Source of the DNA: Collinsella aerofaciens
GTDB taxonomy: Bacteria > Actinomycetota > Coriobacteriia > Coriobacteriales > Coriobacteriaceae
Direction of reading: 5' to 3'
Length of the DNA stretch: 64,000 nt
Assembly: GCF_009876115.1 (NCBI RefSeq)
Contig: NZ_WWSY01000002.1
Coordinates: 1-64,000, forward strand
Shown here in pieces: positions 8,187 to 16,271 of the stretch (its first letter is position 1; the number at the start of each line of letters is the position of its first letter). A program made the position numbers and the translations under genes. A model generated the notes under the pieces. That model was not told where the DNA came from, did no database searches, and worked only from the letters and a program-made list of their open reading frames with translations.

Positions 8187-11100
8187 CTAGGCCCGCGGTA
8201 CGATCGGGCGGTTAACTTTGGCTAGCATATCAGAAGCGCACGAATCGAGCGCCCAACTCCGGAAAGCCGAGAACTCCATGCGCGAGCGCAAGCCCTCCAA
8301 ATAGCGAATTGACCTGCTCAATTGCACACGGCCGGGGTTTTCGGCCATCGCGATGCGACGGGTGTCGTCAAACCCCGAAACGCGACAGAAACCAAGCTCT
8401 TCGAAGATTCCCAGGCCGCTTTCCACCGAGCGCTCGTCAACCGGCGTGCGAGCATCGATGGCAAGGCACATCTGCGCGATGTCGATATCGCTCGCGCTAA
8501 AGGAATCGTCCCCGGTCTTGCCGCGGTTGGAGCGCCACATAGTCTGCAGCGCTCGATAGAGCGTGACGAGTTCGTCACGCTCGGGCGCATAGCAGTCGAG
8601 TAGGCGCTCGTTAATGCGGGCGTCGCGCGACGAATAGAGCAGATGGATCACGGCGGGTTGGCCGTCGCGACCGGCGCGTCCGCTCATCTGGTTGAACTCG
8701 ATGGCGCCAAACGGCATGTGATAGAGCACGACATGGCGGATATCGGGCAGGTTCACGCCCTCACCAAAGGCAGAAGTCGAAACGATGCAACTGAGGCTTC
8801 CGTCACGAAACGCTTCCTCGACACGGCGACGATCGGAGCGCGCAAGCCCCGCGTTATAGAACGCGATGCGGGTCGCGCAATCGGGTACCCGCTTGCGCAG
8901 CGTCTTAGCAAGCGCCACGGACTGGTCGCGCGAGTTGACGTAGATGACGGTCTTCTCCCCCGTCGCAACGATGGACACCAGGCGGTTTTCGCGGCTCGCA
9001 AGATCGCGGTCGTCCTCGAGCTGCAAGTTCTCGCGCACGGTCTCGTCGACCACCGTACGGGTAATCGGCAACACGCGGGCAAGCTCCGCCACGACCGGAG
9101 CCGTTGCGGTGGCAGTCGTGGCCAAAACGACCAGATCGCCCAGGGCCTTGAGGATATCGGGCATGTCGAGATAGGCGCTGCGGTCGCCGCCCTTGGCAAG
9201 ACCGGCATGATGTGCCTCGTCAATAACGACAAATCCGATACGCCCCGAGCGCGCAAAGCGGTCGCGGTGAATAGACAGGAACTCGGGCGTCGTGAGCACG
9301 ATGCCGATGCGGCCCGAAGCCAGGCCGGCAAACACGTCATCGCGCGCTGCTTCCACGGTCTCGCCGGTCAGCACGCCGACGCCAATGCCGAGCGCAGCCA
9401 TCGTCGATGAAAGATGATAGGCCTGGTCGGCAACGAGCGCACGCAGCGGGTAGACAAAGATGCTCGCACGCCCACGAAGGACCGCCTCGCGCGCGGCGTG
9501 CACATGGAAGATAAGAGACTTGCCGCGCCCCGTTCCCATAACGGCCAGAACACTTTGGTGATCGGCCAGGGCATCGAGCGCCTCGACCTGCGCGCGGTGC
9601 GGCTGGTTCGAGCCGATAAAGCTATGGATAAGCGAGCGCGTGAGCTCGGTATAGGAAAGCTGGGCGAGCGTTTGGCGCTTGCGGGACTCCAGACGAAGAC
9701 CGGCGTCCGCAGGCTCCACGCCGCGGCGAAGCTCACATGCCGGGTCGTCAACGATGGGCGCCGTGGTATCACGGACCAAGACATCCTTGATCATGAGCTT
9801 GGGCTTTACGCGACCTTGCCAATGTTCGGCCACCGCCTCGAACACCAAATCGACAGCGCTATCGCAATTGATGAGCTTATCGATCTGCGGCACGCGAAAC
9901 ATAATGGCCGGCACGCTCGCGGCGCCATCGGTCGCCACAAAGCGCATGTGCTCGCCGGTTTTGCCCACCACGGCGCGATCGCACATTGTCACGCCCTCGG
10001 CCGCCAACAGCGGCACCTTGTTGCCCTGGCCAAACGGCTCAAGACGGGAGATCTGCTCGATGGTCTCAATATTCAGCTCGGAGAGGTCGACCGTGGCGGC
10101 AACCTCGTCGGTGTCCTCAAAGTCCTCGGCGGGAAGTTCGGACAGCACGGCGGAAAGACGACGACGGAACTCGTCGAGCTTGGACGCCTCGATGGTCACG
10201 CCCACCGCGCCCGCATGCCCGCCGCGACGAATCAGCAGATCGGAGCAGCGTTCTACGGCGTCGAACAGGTTGACCTTGCCCACCGAGCGACCCGAACCGC
10301 GAGCGATACCGTCTTCGATCGAGAAGAGCAGCGCCGGCACGTGATAACGGTTGGTCAGACGGCTCGCCACGATACCCTTGACGCCCTCGTGCCAGCCCTC
10401 GCCACCCACGACGATTGCGCGACCGCCATCATAGGTCTCCTCGACCTTTGCCATAGCGTCTCGTGTGAGCTCCGCCTCGATCTCGCGGCGTTGACGGTTA
10501 ATCTCCTCGAGCTCGGCCGCCAGCGCGCTTGCCTCGATAGGATCGCGGGCAAGCAGCAGGTCGAGCGCCAGCTTGGGATCGGCCATGCGGCCGGCAGCGT
10601 TCAAGCGGGGAATGAGCGAAAACGACAAGCCATCGGCCGTAATGCTAGAGAGGTCGGCCTTGGCGAGCGCGGCCAGCGCGATATAGCCGGGGCGGGCGGT
10701 CACGCGCATCTGCTGGATGCCCTCGGCGACCAGCGCGCGGTTCTCGGGCGTCAGCGGCATCATGTCGGACACGGTGCCCAGCGCCGCGACCTCGATCAGC
10801 GAACGCCAATACGACGGCTTGCCCAGACGCTCGCCCAAAACCTGCACCAGCTTGAGTGCCACGCCGGCACCGGCAAGCTCACGCGAAGGACCCTCGTCCT
10901 CGAGCTTAGGGTCGGTCAGGGGCACGCCCTGCGGCACCTGATCGGAGGGCTCGTGATGGTCCGTGACCACCAAATCGATCCCCAGGCTCTCCAGATAGGA
11001 GACCTCTTCCTTGGCGGCAATACCGTTATCGACGGTCACGATCAGCTGGGGGCGAGCGAGCTCGTTAACGCGGTCGAGCGCCGCGCGCGAAAGACCGTAG

Positions 11101-11474
11101 CCCTCGTCAAAGCGATGCGGAATAAACGGTGTGACATCGGCACCAAACGTGCACAGTGCCTCGGTCAACAGGCAGGTCGACGTAATACCGTCAACGTCAA
11201 AATCGCCAAAGACCGCGATGCGCTCGTGGTTGCGAATAGCACGCTCGACGCGGTCGGCAACGACCGACATGCCCGGGATAATGAGTGGGTCGGCCCAGTC
11301 GCGATCGAGCGAAGGCGTCAAAAACAGCTGGCCTTCCTCGATGGATGTAATGCCGTGCGCAACCATAATGCGCGCCACCAGCCCGGGTATGCCCAGGCCA
11401 GCCGAAAGCTCCTTTTCGAGCTCGGGGTTCTGCTGAGCGACCGCCCAGCGATGCGTCGTCTTAAGCGATGACAT
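8187..11474 (-). CDS. recJ: RecJ exonuclease fused to a RecQ-like helicase
   Basis: A 1095-residue protein, about twice the usual RecJ length. Residues 1-560 are RecJ: DHH motifs GDFDVDG (~91) and VVTDHHE (~171), then a DHHA1 part ending RRGGHAGAVG, and an OB-like region. From about 610 a superfamily-2 helicase follows: MGTGRGKS (~648), VIDEAHHAG (~751), TTATATA, and GRAGRDGQ. It resembles the RecQ core but lacks a visible HRDC domain. RecJ digests single-stranded DNA 5' to 3', and RecQ unwinds ahead of it in the RecF pathway; here both may sit in one chain. The chosen ATG (11474) has GGGGGTGG upstream; a GTG at 11519 would add 15 residues. Confidence 0.9.
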   Translation of the reverse strand: MSSLKTTHRWAVAQQNPELEKELSAGLGIPGLVARIMVAHGITSIEEGQLFLTPSLDRDWADPLIIPGMSVVADRVERAIRNHERIAVFGDFDVDGITSTCLLTEALCTFGADVTPFIPHRFDEGYGLSRAALDRVNELARPQLIVTVDNGIAAKEEVSYLESLGIDLVVTDHHEPSDQVPQGVPLTDPKLEDEGPSRELAGAGVALKLVQVLGERLGKPSYWRSLIEVAALGTVSDMMPLTPENRALVAEGIQQMRVTARPGYIALAALAKADLSSITADGLSFSLIPRLNAAGRMADPKLALDLLLARDPIEASALAAELEEINRQRREIEAELTRDAMAKVEETYDGGRAIVVGGEGWHEGVKGIVASRLTNRYHVPALLFSIEDGIARGSGRSVGKVNLFDAVERCSDLLIRRGGHAGAVGVTIEASKLDEFRRRLSAVLSELPAEDFEDTDEVAATVDLSELNIETIEQISRLEPFGQGNKVPLLAAEGVTMCDRAVVGKTGEHMRFVATDGAASVPAIMFRVPQIDKLINCDSAVDLVFEAVAEHWQGRVKPKLMIKDVLVRDTTAPIVDDPACELRRGVEPADAGLRLESRKRQTLAQLSYTELTRSLIHSFIGSNQPHRAQVEALDALADHQSVLAVMGTGRGKSLIFHVHAAREAVLRGRASIFVYPLRALVADQAYHLSSTMAALGIGVGVLTGETVEAARDDVFAGLASGRIGIVLTTPEFLSIHRDRFARSGRIGFVVIDEAHHAGLAKGGDRSAYLDMPDILKALGDLVVLATTATATAPVVAELARVLPITRTVVDETVRENLQLEDDRDLASRENRLVSIVATGEKTVIYVNSRDQSVALAKTLRKRVPDCATRIAFYNAGLARSDRRRVEEAFRDGSLSCIVSTSAFGEGVNLPDIRHVVLYHMPFGAIEFNQMSGRAGRDGQPAVIHLLYSSRDARINERLLDCYAPERDELVTLYRALQTMWRSNRGKTGDDSFSASDIDIAQMCLAIDARTPVDERSVESGLGIFEELGFCRVSGFDDTRRIAMAENPGRVQLSRSIRYLEGLRSRMEFSAFRSWALDSCASDMLAKVNRPIVPRA

Positions 11475-11526
11475 AGGCGCCCACCCCCGATAGGGGCAGG
11501 TCGCCGCGATACCTCTCACGGTTCAT
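11461..11526 (-). CDS. Possible 21-residue upstream leader peptide of recJ
   Basis: A short frame (MNRERYRGDLPLSGVGAYVIA) starts at an ATG with GAGGA nine bases upstream. It ends in a TAA that overlaps the recJ start region by 14 bases. Its stop inside the recJ start would allow translational coupling. It may equally be chance; there is no homology evidence. Confidence 0.25.
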   Translation of the reverse strand: MNRERYRGDLPLSGVGAYVIA

Positions 11527-11582
11527 AGCGATGAGTCCTCTGTGTATGCCCGCTTCGGCAGGCAGATCTGTTGAACGGATTT

Positions 11583-11588
11583 ATTATA
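11583..11588 (-). promoter_or_regulatory. -10 box upstream of recJ-rel
   Basis: A perfect TATAAT on the minus strand stands about 57 bases before the upstream ATG at 11526. The -35 position (17 bases further) is weak (CGATTT). A TGCC / GGCA hairpin follows in the leader. The intergenic stretch 11527-11750 otherwise holds no gene. Confidence 0.5.
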
Positions 11589-11750
11589 CCGTGCAGCGCG
11601 GACGCAAATCGCCGCAGCACGCCGCGGTTTCGGTAAACGATGCCGGTAATAGCCTCGAAATAATCGAGCGTTTCTGACGCACGGACGCATGCGAGCGTCT
11701 AGCATATCCATTCAAAACGGATTCACGAGCAAAGGGAGTCACAAGAGCAT

Positions 11751-12749
11751 ATGAAGCAATGGGTTGGACTGGGCAAGTTTCTCGCGGGGCACATGCAGGT
11801 CATCGTTCCGATTTGCGTGACGCTCGGCGTGCTCTTTCCCCAGCAGATCGGCGTGCTCAAGCCCATCGTTCCCGCCCTGTTTGCCTTTATGACGTTCCAA
11901 GGTGCGCTCAGCAACACCTTTCACCAGGTGGCCGAGGTGTTCCGCCGTCCGTTGCACCTAGTCTTGGCGCTGCTCGTCTCGGCGGTGCTTATTCCCATCG
12001 CGGCTTATGCCATGGGGTCACTCTTCTTTGGCTCCAACCCCAACCTTGTCTGCGGCATTGTGCTCGAATACAGCGTGCCCGTGGCCGTCACCGCTTTTAT
12101 GTGGATCAGCATGTTCGGCGGCAACGGCCCGCTCGCGCTCACCATCATCCTGACGTCCTCGGTCATCTCACCTGTGACGATTCCGCTTACGCTCAAGCTC
12201 CTGCTGGGCGCCACCGTCTCGATCGACGTGCCGAGCATGATGCAGAACATGGCCTTTATGATCGCCATCCCCGCTGTGCTCGGTATTGCCATCAATGAAC
12301 TCACGCGCGGCTGGGGCCACGAGAAACTCTCTCCCGTGCTCTCGCCCGCCTGCAAGTTCATGATGATGGGCGTCATCGCGTCCAACTCCACCGCTATGAG
12401 CGAGTACGTGCTGCACATAAACGCGGTGCGCCTGGAAGTCGCCCTCTTTATTTTGGTCTTCGCCATCAGCGGCTTTGTCGTCGGTTTTCTGGTCGCACGT
12501 GCGCTGCATCTGCCATATAGCGAGACGACTACCATGTGCTTTACCTGCGGCATGCGCAACATCTCTTCGGGTGCCGTCATCGCCACGCAGTACTTTCCGG
12601 GCGAGGTCGTGTTTCCCGTCATGTGCGGCACGCTGTTTCAGCAGGTGCTGGCCTCGATTATCGGGCATCTCTTTGAGTGCCTAACCTGCGAGGAGCGCAC
12701 CAAACAGCGCAAGCGGGTCGAAGCCGGCCGCGACGCCATGGCGCGCTAG
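11751..12749 (+). CDS. Bile acid:sodium symporter (BASS) family transporter
   Basis: A 332-residue integral membrane protein with about nine to ten hydrophobic segments. The start is MKQWVGLGKFLAGHMQ and the conserved core includes FMTFQGALSN, LEYSVPVAVTAFMW and CFTCGMRNISSGAV, typical of the BASS/SBF fold. Family members move bile acids, pantoate, keto acids or other organic anions with sodium; the substrate here is unknown. AAAGGGAG precedes the ATG. The gene stands alone, divergent from recJ and convergent with the HIT gene. A bile acid role is attractive in a gut Collinsella but is only a guess. Confidence 0.8.
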   Translation: MKQWVGLGKFLAGHMQVIVPICVTLGVLFPQQIGVLKPIVPALFAFMTFQGALSNTFHQVAEVFRRPLHLVLALLVSAVLIPIAAYAMGSLFFGSNPNLVCGIVLEYSVPVAVTAFMWISMFGGNGPLALTIILTSSVISPVTIPLTLKLLLGATVSIDVPSMMQNMAFMIAIPAVLGIAINELTRGWGHEKLSPVLSPACKFMMMGVIASNSTAMSEYVLHINAVRLEVALFILVFAISGFVVGFLVARALHLPYSETTTMCFTCGMRNISSGAVIATQYFPGEVVFPVMCGTLFQQVLASIIGHLFECLTCEERTKQRKRVEAGRDAMAR

Positions 12750-12779
12750 GCTGTCCGCATTACGCGGGTGTTAGTCTTG

Positions 12780-13577
12780 CTATACGAGCGTTTCCAGATG
12801 CGCACGCAGACGCTCAGCATCGATATCGAGCGTCGTCTCGGCATTGACTTGGGCCAAACGATAGCCGACAAAGTAGGGCGAAACCACCCAACGCGGCAGC
12901 GCCTTGGCAATGGTCCGACCGCCCAGGTGATAGAAGAACAAGTTGTACGACTCTGCGCGACCACCGTGGTGCTCGTTTAGGATATAGCGCAGAGCTACCT
13001 GGATCGCATCGGCAAAGAGATCCGCCTCGGCTTGGTCTCGTGCGTCATCGCTGGCGGCGATTCCCTGCGGGGCTGAAACGTTGATCTCAAAGAACCCCAT
13101 GATCGGTTCGGTTGAGATATTGACCGAGATTCTCCCCTGTTGCCAGACATTGATGCCTTCGAAATTGGCAGAAGTCAGCGAAGTGTAGCCGTCTTCCTGC
13201 TCCAAACCCACAATCTGCATGTGCGGATGAACGAGACTACCGCCCGAGAGCGGACCCTTGTTCTTGTACATGAGAACGCTGCGATACTGCTGTGAATCGA
13301 TCATCTGCTGCCAGCAACCCAGGGCAAACCGCATCACATGGTGGAGTTCATCCGGCTCATAGATCACCAGGTCGGCATCGTGATCGGCCGACTCGATCAG
13401 CACGGTTTGACGGGTGGCGCGCAGGGTCTTGAACTTATTCTCGAGCCAGATGCAGTCACCATCGCGCCGGATGATATCGGCAAGTTCCTCGGTATCGCAA
13501 AAGGGACACGCGGTGCCAGGGCGCCGGTTGTCGTCGGGCTTACCGTTCGCCTGCTGAACGTCAAATACCAGCGCCAC
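12780..13577 (-). CDS. HIT/GalT-like superfamily protein (DUF4931-like)
   Basis: A 265-residue protein with a zinc-site-like CPFCDTEE near residue 24 and a histidine-triad-like LVHPHMQIVG near 116, the layout of galactose-1-phosphate uridylyltransferase relatives grouped as DUF4931. It probably acts on a nucleotide or phosphate ester, but the exact reaction is unknown. The start is a GTG with GGAGGC inside the end of cutC, three bases after the cutC stop, so the two genes form an operon. Confidence 0.65.
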   Translation of the reverse strand: MALVFDVQQANGKPDDNRRPGTACPFCDTEELADIIRRDGDCIWLENKFKTLRATRQTVLIESADHDADLVIYEPDELHHVMRFALGCWQQMIDSQQYRSVLMYKNKGPLSGGSLVHPHMQIVGLEQEDGYTSLTSANFEGINVWQQGRISVNISTEPIMGFFEINVSAPQGIAASDDARDQAEADLFADAIQVALRYILNEHHGGRAESYNLFFYHLGGRTIAKALPRWVVSPYFVGYRLAQVNAETTLDIDAERLRAHLETLV

Positions 13578-13580
13578 GGG

Positions 13581-14258
13581 TTACGCCTCCAGCGGCACGA
13601 TCTTGGTGCCATGGAGCTCGGAGACGCTCAATGCCGCCGCCACGGTATCGCGGTTGGCCGTAGAAATGCCGCCGCCGGGAAGGATGGTCAGGCGGTCGCC
13701 CGCATACTCGACAAGACGCGACAGGTGCTCCAGGTTGTCCTCGATCGGCGTTCCGGCAGCACCACCATGCGTCAGGATGCGCGTGATGCCGCAGTCGGCG
13801 AGTGTGTCAATGGCGTCCAGCTGAGCCTCGGGCGAGAGCTGGTCAAAGGCCATGTGGAAGGTGATATCGATGGCCCCGCGCTTGCACTCCTCGGTCGCGC
13901 AGCCCGTAGCCATCACGAGGGCGCCGAGGGTGAGCTCGTCGAGCGCCCAGCCGCCGGCACAGGGCTTGCAGCAGCCAAAGACCAGGCCGTCAACGCCGGC
14001 GCTCACGGCAAGACCCAAGTCCATCTCCATCATGCGCAGCTCGTCCTGGTTGTAGTGAAAGTCACCGCCACGCGGGCGAATCATGCACATCACTCGCGCG
14101 TCATGCTCGTGAGCATAGCTGACCGTAGTGCTGATAACGCCGGCCGAGGGCGTGGTACCACCGACGGCAAGGTTGTCGCACAACTCGATGCGCTTAGCAC
14201 CGGCATCGATAGCCGCCGGCACACGCTCAAAGTTCTCGGCACAAAACTCGTACAGCAT
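13581..14258 (-). CDS. cutC: CutC family protein
   Basis: A 225-residue TIM-barrel protein of the CutC family. Typical segments are YEFCAENFERVPAAIDAGA, RIELCDNLAVGGTTPS, CMIRPRGGDFHY, THGGAAGTP and ILPGGGIS. CutC was named for copper homeostasis, but its biochemical role is unsettled. The ATG at 14258 has GGGGG six bases upstream; an earlier in-frame ATG adds 13 unconserved residues. It is the first gene of the cutC-HIT pair. Confidence 0.9.
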   Translation of the reverse strand: MLYEFCAENFERVPAAIDAGAKRIELCDNLAVGGTTPSAGVISTTVSYAHEHDARVMCMIRPRGGDFHYNQDELRMMEMDLGLAVSAGVDGLVFGCCKPCAGGWALDELTLGALVMATGCATEECKRGAIDITFHMAFDQLSPEAQLDAIDTLADCGITRILTHGGAAGTPIEDNLEHLSRLVEYAGDRLTILPGGGISTANRDTVAAALSVSELHGTKIVPLEA

Positions 14259-14358
14259 AGATAGCCCCCAGGAGACATTTCGATTTCCACACGGCATTGT
14301 CGCACGTTAAATAGCAACCCGCACGATGGAACAAAACCTTGACAAGGAGTGTCCCAAA

Positions 14359-14437
14359 GTGCCGGCACATAAGGAACGTCCCCAGGTGCCACCTTGAGCG
14401 ATGGGTACTCATTTAAGTACGTCCCCAATGAGTACCC
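14359..14437. repeat. Two hairpins with GTCCCC-ended loops
   Basis: GGGTACTCATT (14403-14413) and AATGAGTACCC (14427-14437) form a perfect 11-bp stem with a 13-base loop, TAAGTACGTCCCC. Just upstream an imperfect stem (GGCACAT / AGGTGCC) flanks a second 13-base loop, AAGGAACGTCCCC. Two further hairpins with 13-base GTCCC-ended loops but other stems occur at 46752-46788 and 60845-60875. They look like a degenerate repeat family and mark the edge of the PadR island. Confidence 0.6.
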
Positions 14438-14476
14438 GCAGGGGACAGACAGACCGGACTCCCTATACGACAACTG

Positions 14477-14506
14477 TTGACATCATATACTATGTGTCAT
14501 ATAGTA
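14477..14506 (+). promoter_or_regulatory. padR promoter with overlapping operator
   Basis: TTGACA (14477-14482) and TATAGT (14500-14505) are separated by 17 bases, a near-consensus promoter. A palindrome TACTAT-N7-ATAGTA (14488-14506) covers the -10 box, and AGTATACT follows at about 14517-14524. PadR proteins usually repress their own operons from such sites, so autoregulation is likely. Confidence 0.8.
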
Positions 14507-14542
14507 GGTGTTACACAGTATACTACGAAAGGAGGTGTGCGG

Positions 14543-14863
14543 ATGGAGGCACAGATGAAGCGCGGCTTCCTCGAGGCCTGCGTGCTCGCGGCCGTCTCGG
14601 GCGAGGAATCCTACGGCTATCAGATCGTGAAGGACGTGCCCGCGAGTATGGGGCTCACGGAATCCACGCTCTATCCGTTGCTCAAGCGCCTGGAGAAGGC
14701 GGGCTGCATCACCGTGCGCTCCGCCGAGCACAACGGGCGGCTGCGGAGGTACTACCGCATCACGGACGCCGGGCGCGAGCGTATCGCCGAGTTCCTCGCC
14801 GAATGGCCATCCGTGCAGGAGATCTACCGTTACGTGGAGGGGGCGCACCATGACGCGCGATGA
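14543..14863 (+). CDS. PadR family transcriptional regulator
   Basis: A 106-residue winged-helix repressor. MKRGFLEACVLAAVSGEESYGYQIVKDV, ESTLYPLLKRLEKAGCI and GRLRRYYRITDAGRERI are the classic PadR pattern. It is a short PadR-s1 type without a long C-terminal domain. The ATG at 14543 has AGGAGGT seven bases upstream; an earlier ATG at 14477 falls inside the promoter and is rejected. It overlaps the next gene by 14 bases. PadR-DUF1700-membrane triads commonly sense envelope or lipid stress in Firmicutes. Confidence 0.93.
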   Translation: MEAQMKRGFLEACVLAAVSGEESYGYQIVKDVPASMGLTESTLYPLLKRLEKAGCITVRSAEHNGRLRRYYRITDAGRERIAEFLAEWPSVQEIYRYVEGAHHDAR

Positions 14864-15482
14864 GTTCTTGAACCGGCTGGGCGAGCTTCTGGCCTGCCTG
14901 CCGGCAGATCAGGTAAAGGAAACGCAGGAGTTCTACGCGGAGGCCATCGCCGACCGTATGGAGGACGGCATGACGGAGGCCGAGGCTGTGGCCGCCATGG
15001 GCACGCCCGGTGAGGTCGCCGAGGCAACGCTCGACGAACTGCCCGCCGTGCCGCGCGCGATCGCGAGGACCAAGCGCAAGAGCACGGCACTTCTATGGGC
15101 GCTCGCCATCGTGGGCTCTCCGGTATGGATTCCGCTGCTGCTCGCGTTCGTCGCCGTTGCCGCTGCAGTCTACATCTGTATTTGGGTTCTTGCGCTCTGC
15201 GTGTGGATCGTGGCCGCGGCATTCGGGGGCGCGGGCCTGGTAGGGCTCCTGTTCGCCGTGGACGGCATCATTATCGGGCATGTTCCGTACGTTTTGGCCT
15301 CGATGGGAATGGGATTCGCTTCCATCGGTGTGGCGCTCCTCACGGGAGCCGGCGCCTGGACGGCGTCCAAGCAGATCGCGCGCCTCTCTGCCCTTTGGGC
15401 GAAGAAAGCCGTTTCGCCCTTCTGGAAAGATCGAGGCAATAAGAGCCGCATGGGCGCCGAAGCGGCGCCGCTCACGGCATAG
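14850..15482 (+). CDS. DUF1700 (HAAS domain) membrane protein
   Basis: A 210-residue protein with an N-terminal helical domain (MTRDEFLNRLGELLACLPADQVKETQEFYAEAI, ~1-75) of the DUF1700/HAAS type, then four hydrophobic segments (about 83-180). Such proteins are almost always encoded next to PadR regulators, as here, and are thought to modulate or be controlled by them. Translation is probably coupled through the 14-base overlap with padR. Confidence 0.8.
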   Translation: MTRDEFLNRLGELLACLPADQVKETQEFYAEAIADRMEDGMTEAEAVAAMGTPGEVAEATLDELPAVPRAIARTKRKSTALLWALAIVGSPVWIPLLLAFVAVAAAVYICIWVLALCVWIVAAAFGGAGLVGLLFAVDGIIIGHVPYVLASMGMGFASIGVALLTGAGAWTASKQIARLSALWAKKAVSPFWKDRGNKSRMGAEAAPLTA

Positions 15483-15496
15483 GAAGGAGTGCAAAC

Positions 15497-15760
15497 ATGT
15501 CCAGCGTAAAAAGGATTTACCTTGCCGTAGCGGGTGGGCTTGTTGCCACGGGGCTCGTCCTGGCTGCTATCGGATTTGTGGCCTCCGGCTTTAACCTCGC
15601 TGTGCTCAACACGCAGATCGACCTGCGCGATGACACCATCATTCTGGGTGGTGTTGAAATAGACGGCCCGACAGGGCTTCCACTCATCGAGCAGCTTGCC
15701 GAGGTCGGCGAGATCCATATTGGATCTGCAACGACTGGTTCGTCTTCTCCTCGCAAATGA
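15497..15760 (+). pseudogene. Truncated N-terminus of a membrane-anchored DUF4097-like protein
   Basis: This 87-residue frame has an AGGAAGGAG ribosome-binding site, one transmembrane helix (about 7-32) and a short outside part, then stops where mobile-element debris begins. In related operons the third gene after padR and the DUF1700 gene encodes a longer DUF4097 beta-repeat protein, so I infer that the C-terminal domain has been lost. It could still be a short expressed membrane protein. The stop lies just before a run of eight C residues. Confidence 0.5.
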
Positions 15761-15769
15761 TCGAGCTCG

Positions 15770-15960
15770 TAGCAGCCGTCCCCCCCCTTCGGGCGCACCA
15801 CGACGGGCATGAGCACGCCGCGCTCGGAGCCTTTTTGCGAGACCTTCCGTCACGCTCTTCCTGCGTGGTGAACCGGTCATCGACCGACGAGAGGCTGATG
15901 GGAATCTCTCGACTTCGGGCCAATCCCGCTCACCGATCTGGTCTTCCTTCGTGATGCGCA
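15770..15960 (-). pseudogene. ParB-like gene remnant (frameshifted)
   Basis: On the minus strand GERDWPEV, then in another frame REIPISLSSVDDRF, then in a third frame GVLMPVVVRPKGGDGCYEL give the order of a ParB N-terminal domain. No single frame is open, a run of eight C residues sits at one break, and the C-terminal part is missing. ParB-type genes of this sort travel on plasmids and conjugative elements. Confidence 0.5.
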
Positions 15961-16059
15961 CATAAGCGAGCAGACACCGCGCAGTGCTTCAGCGCGGCCG
16001 CACTTCCACGTCTATGACGGAGGTGCCCGGCGGCGTCTTGGCAATCCCCTTGTTTGCAG

Positions 16060-16240
16060 GCGTTAGCGCGTGGGGATCGCCCACTCGGGGGCCGAGGCCG
16101 CCGAGGACGGCAGCGAACCTCGCGGTGTCATTCGACATCGCGAGGTTCCCGGACCATGACCACCTGGCCTCGTACCGCGGCATAGCCCCGAGGGTGAGGA
16201 GCTTCGGCACGTCGATCAGGGCGCCCGCGCAGCGTCGGCC
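16060..16240 (+). pseudogene. IS110-family transposase C-terminal fragment
   Basis: The plus-strand frame reads GPRPPRTAANLAVSFDIARF, followed by PDHDHLASYRGIAPRVRSFG and TSI, which matches the Transposase_20 region of IS110/IS116 transposases. The N-terminal RuvC-like half and the rest of the C-terminus are absent. Together with the ParB remnant it shows that 15761-16243, which has no intact gene, is decayed mobile DNA. Confidence 0.6.
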
Positions 16241-16243
16241 GGT

Positions 16244-16265
16244 CCGCCGTTCGGTAGAACGGCGG
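16244..16265. terminator. Hairpin downstream of livF
   Basis: CCGCCGTTC-GGTA-GAACGGCGG is a perfect 9-bp stem seven bases past the livF stop codon. There is no T run, so it may stop transcription only weakly or protect the mRNA end. Confidence 0.55.
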
Positions 16266-16271
16266 AACCTC

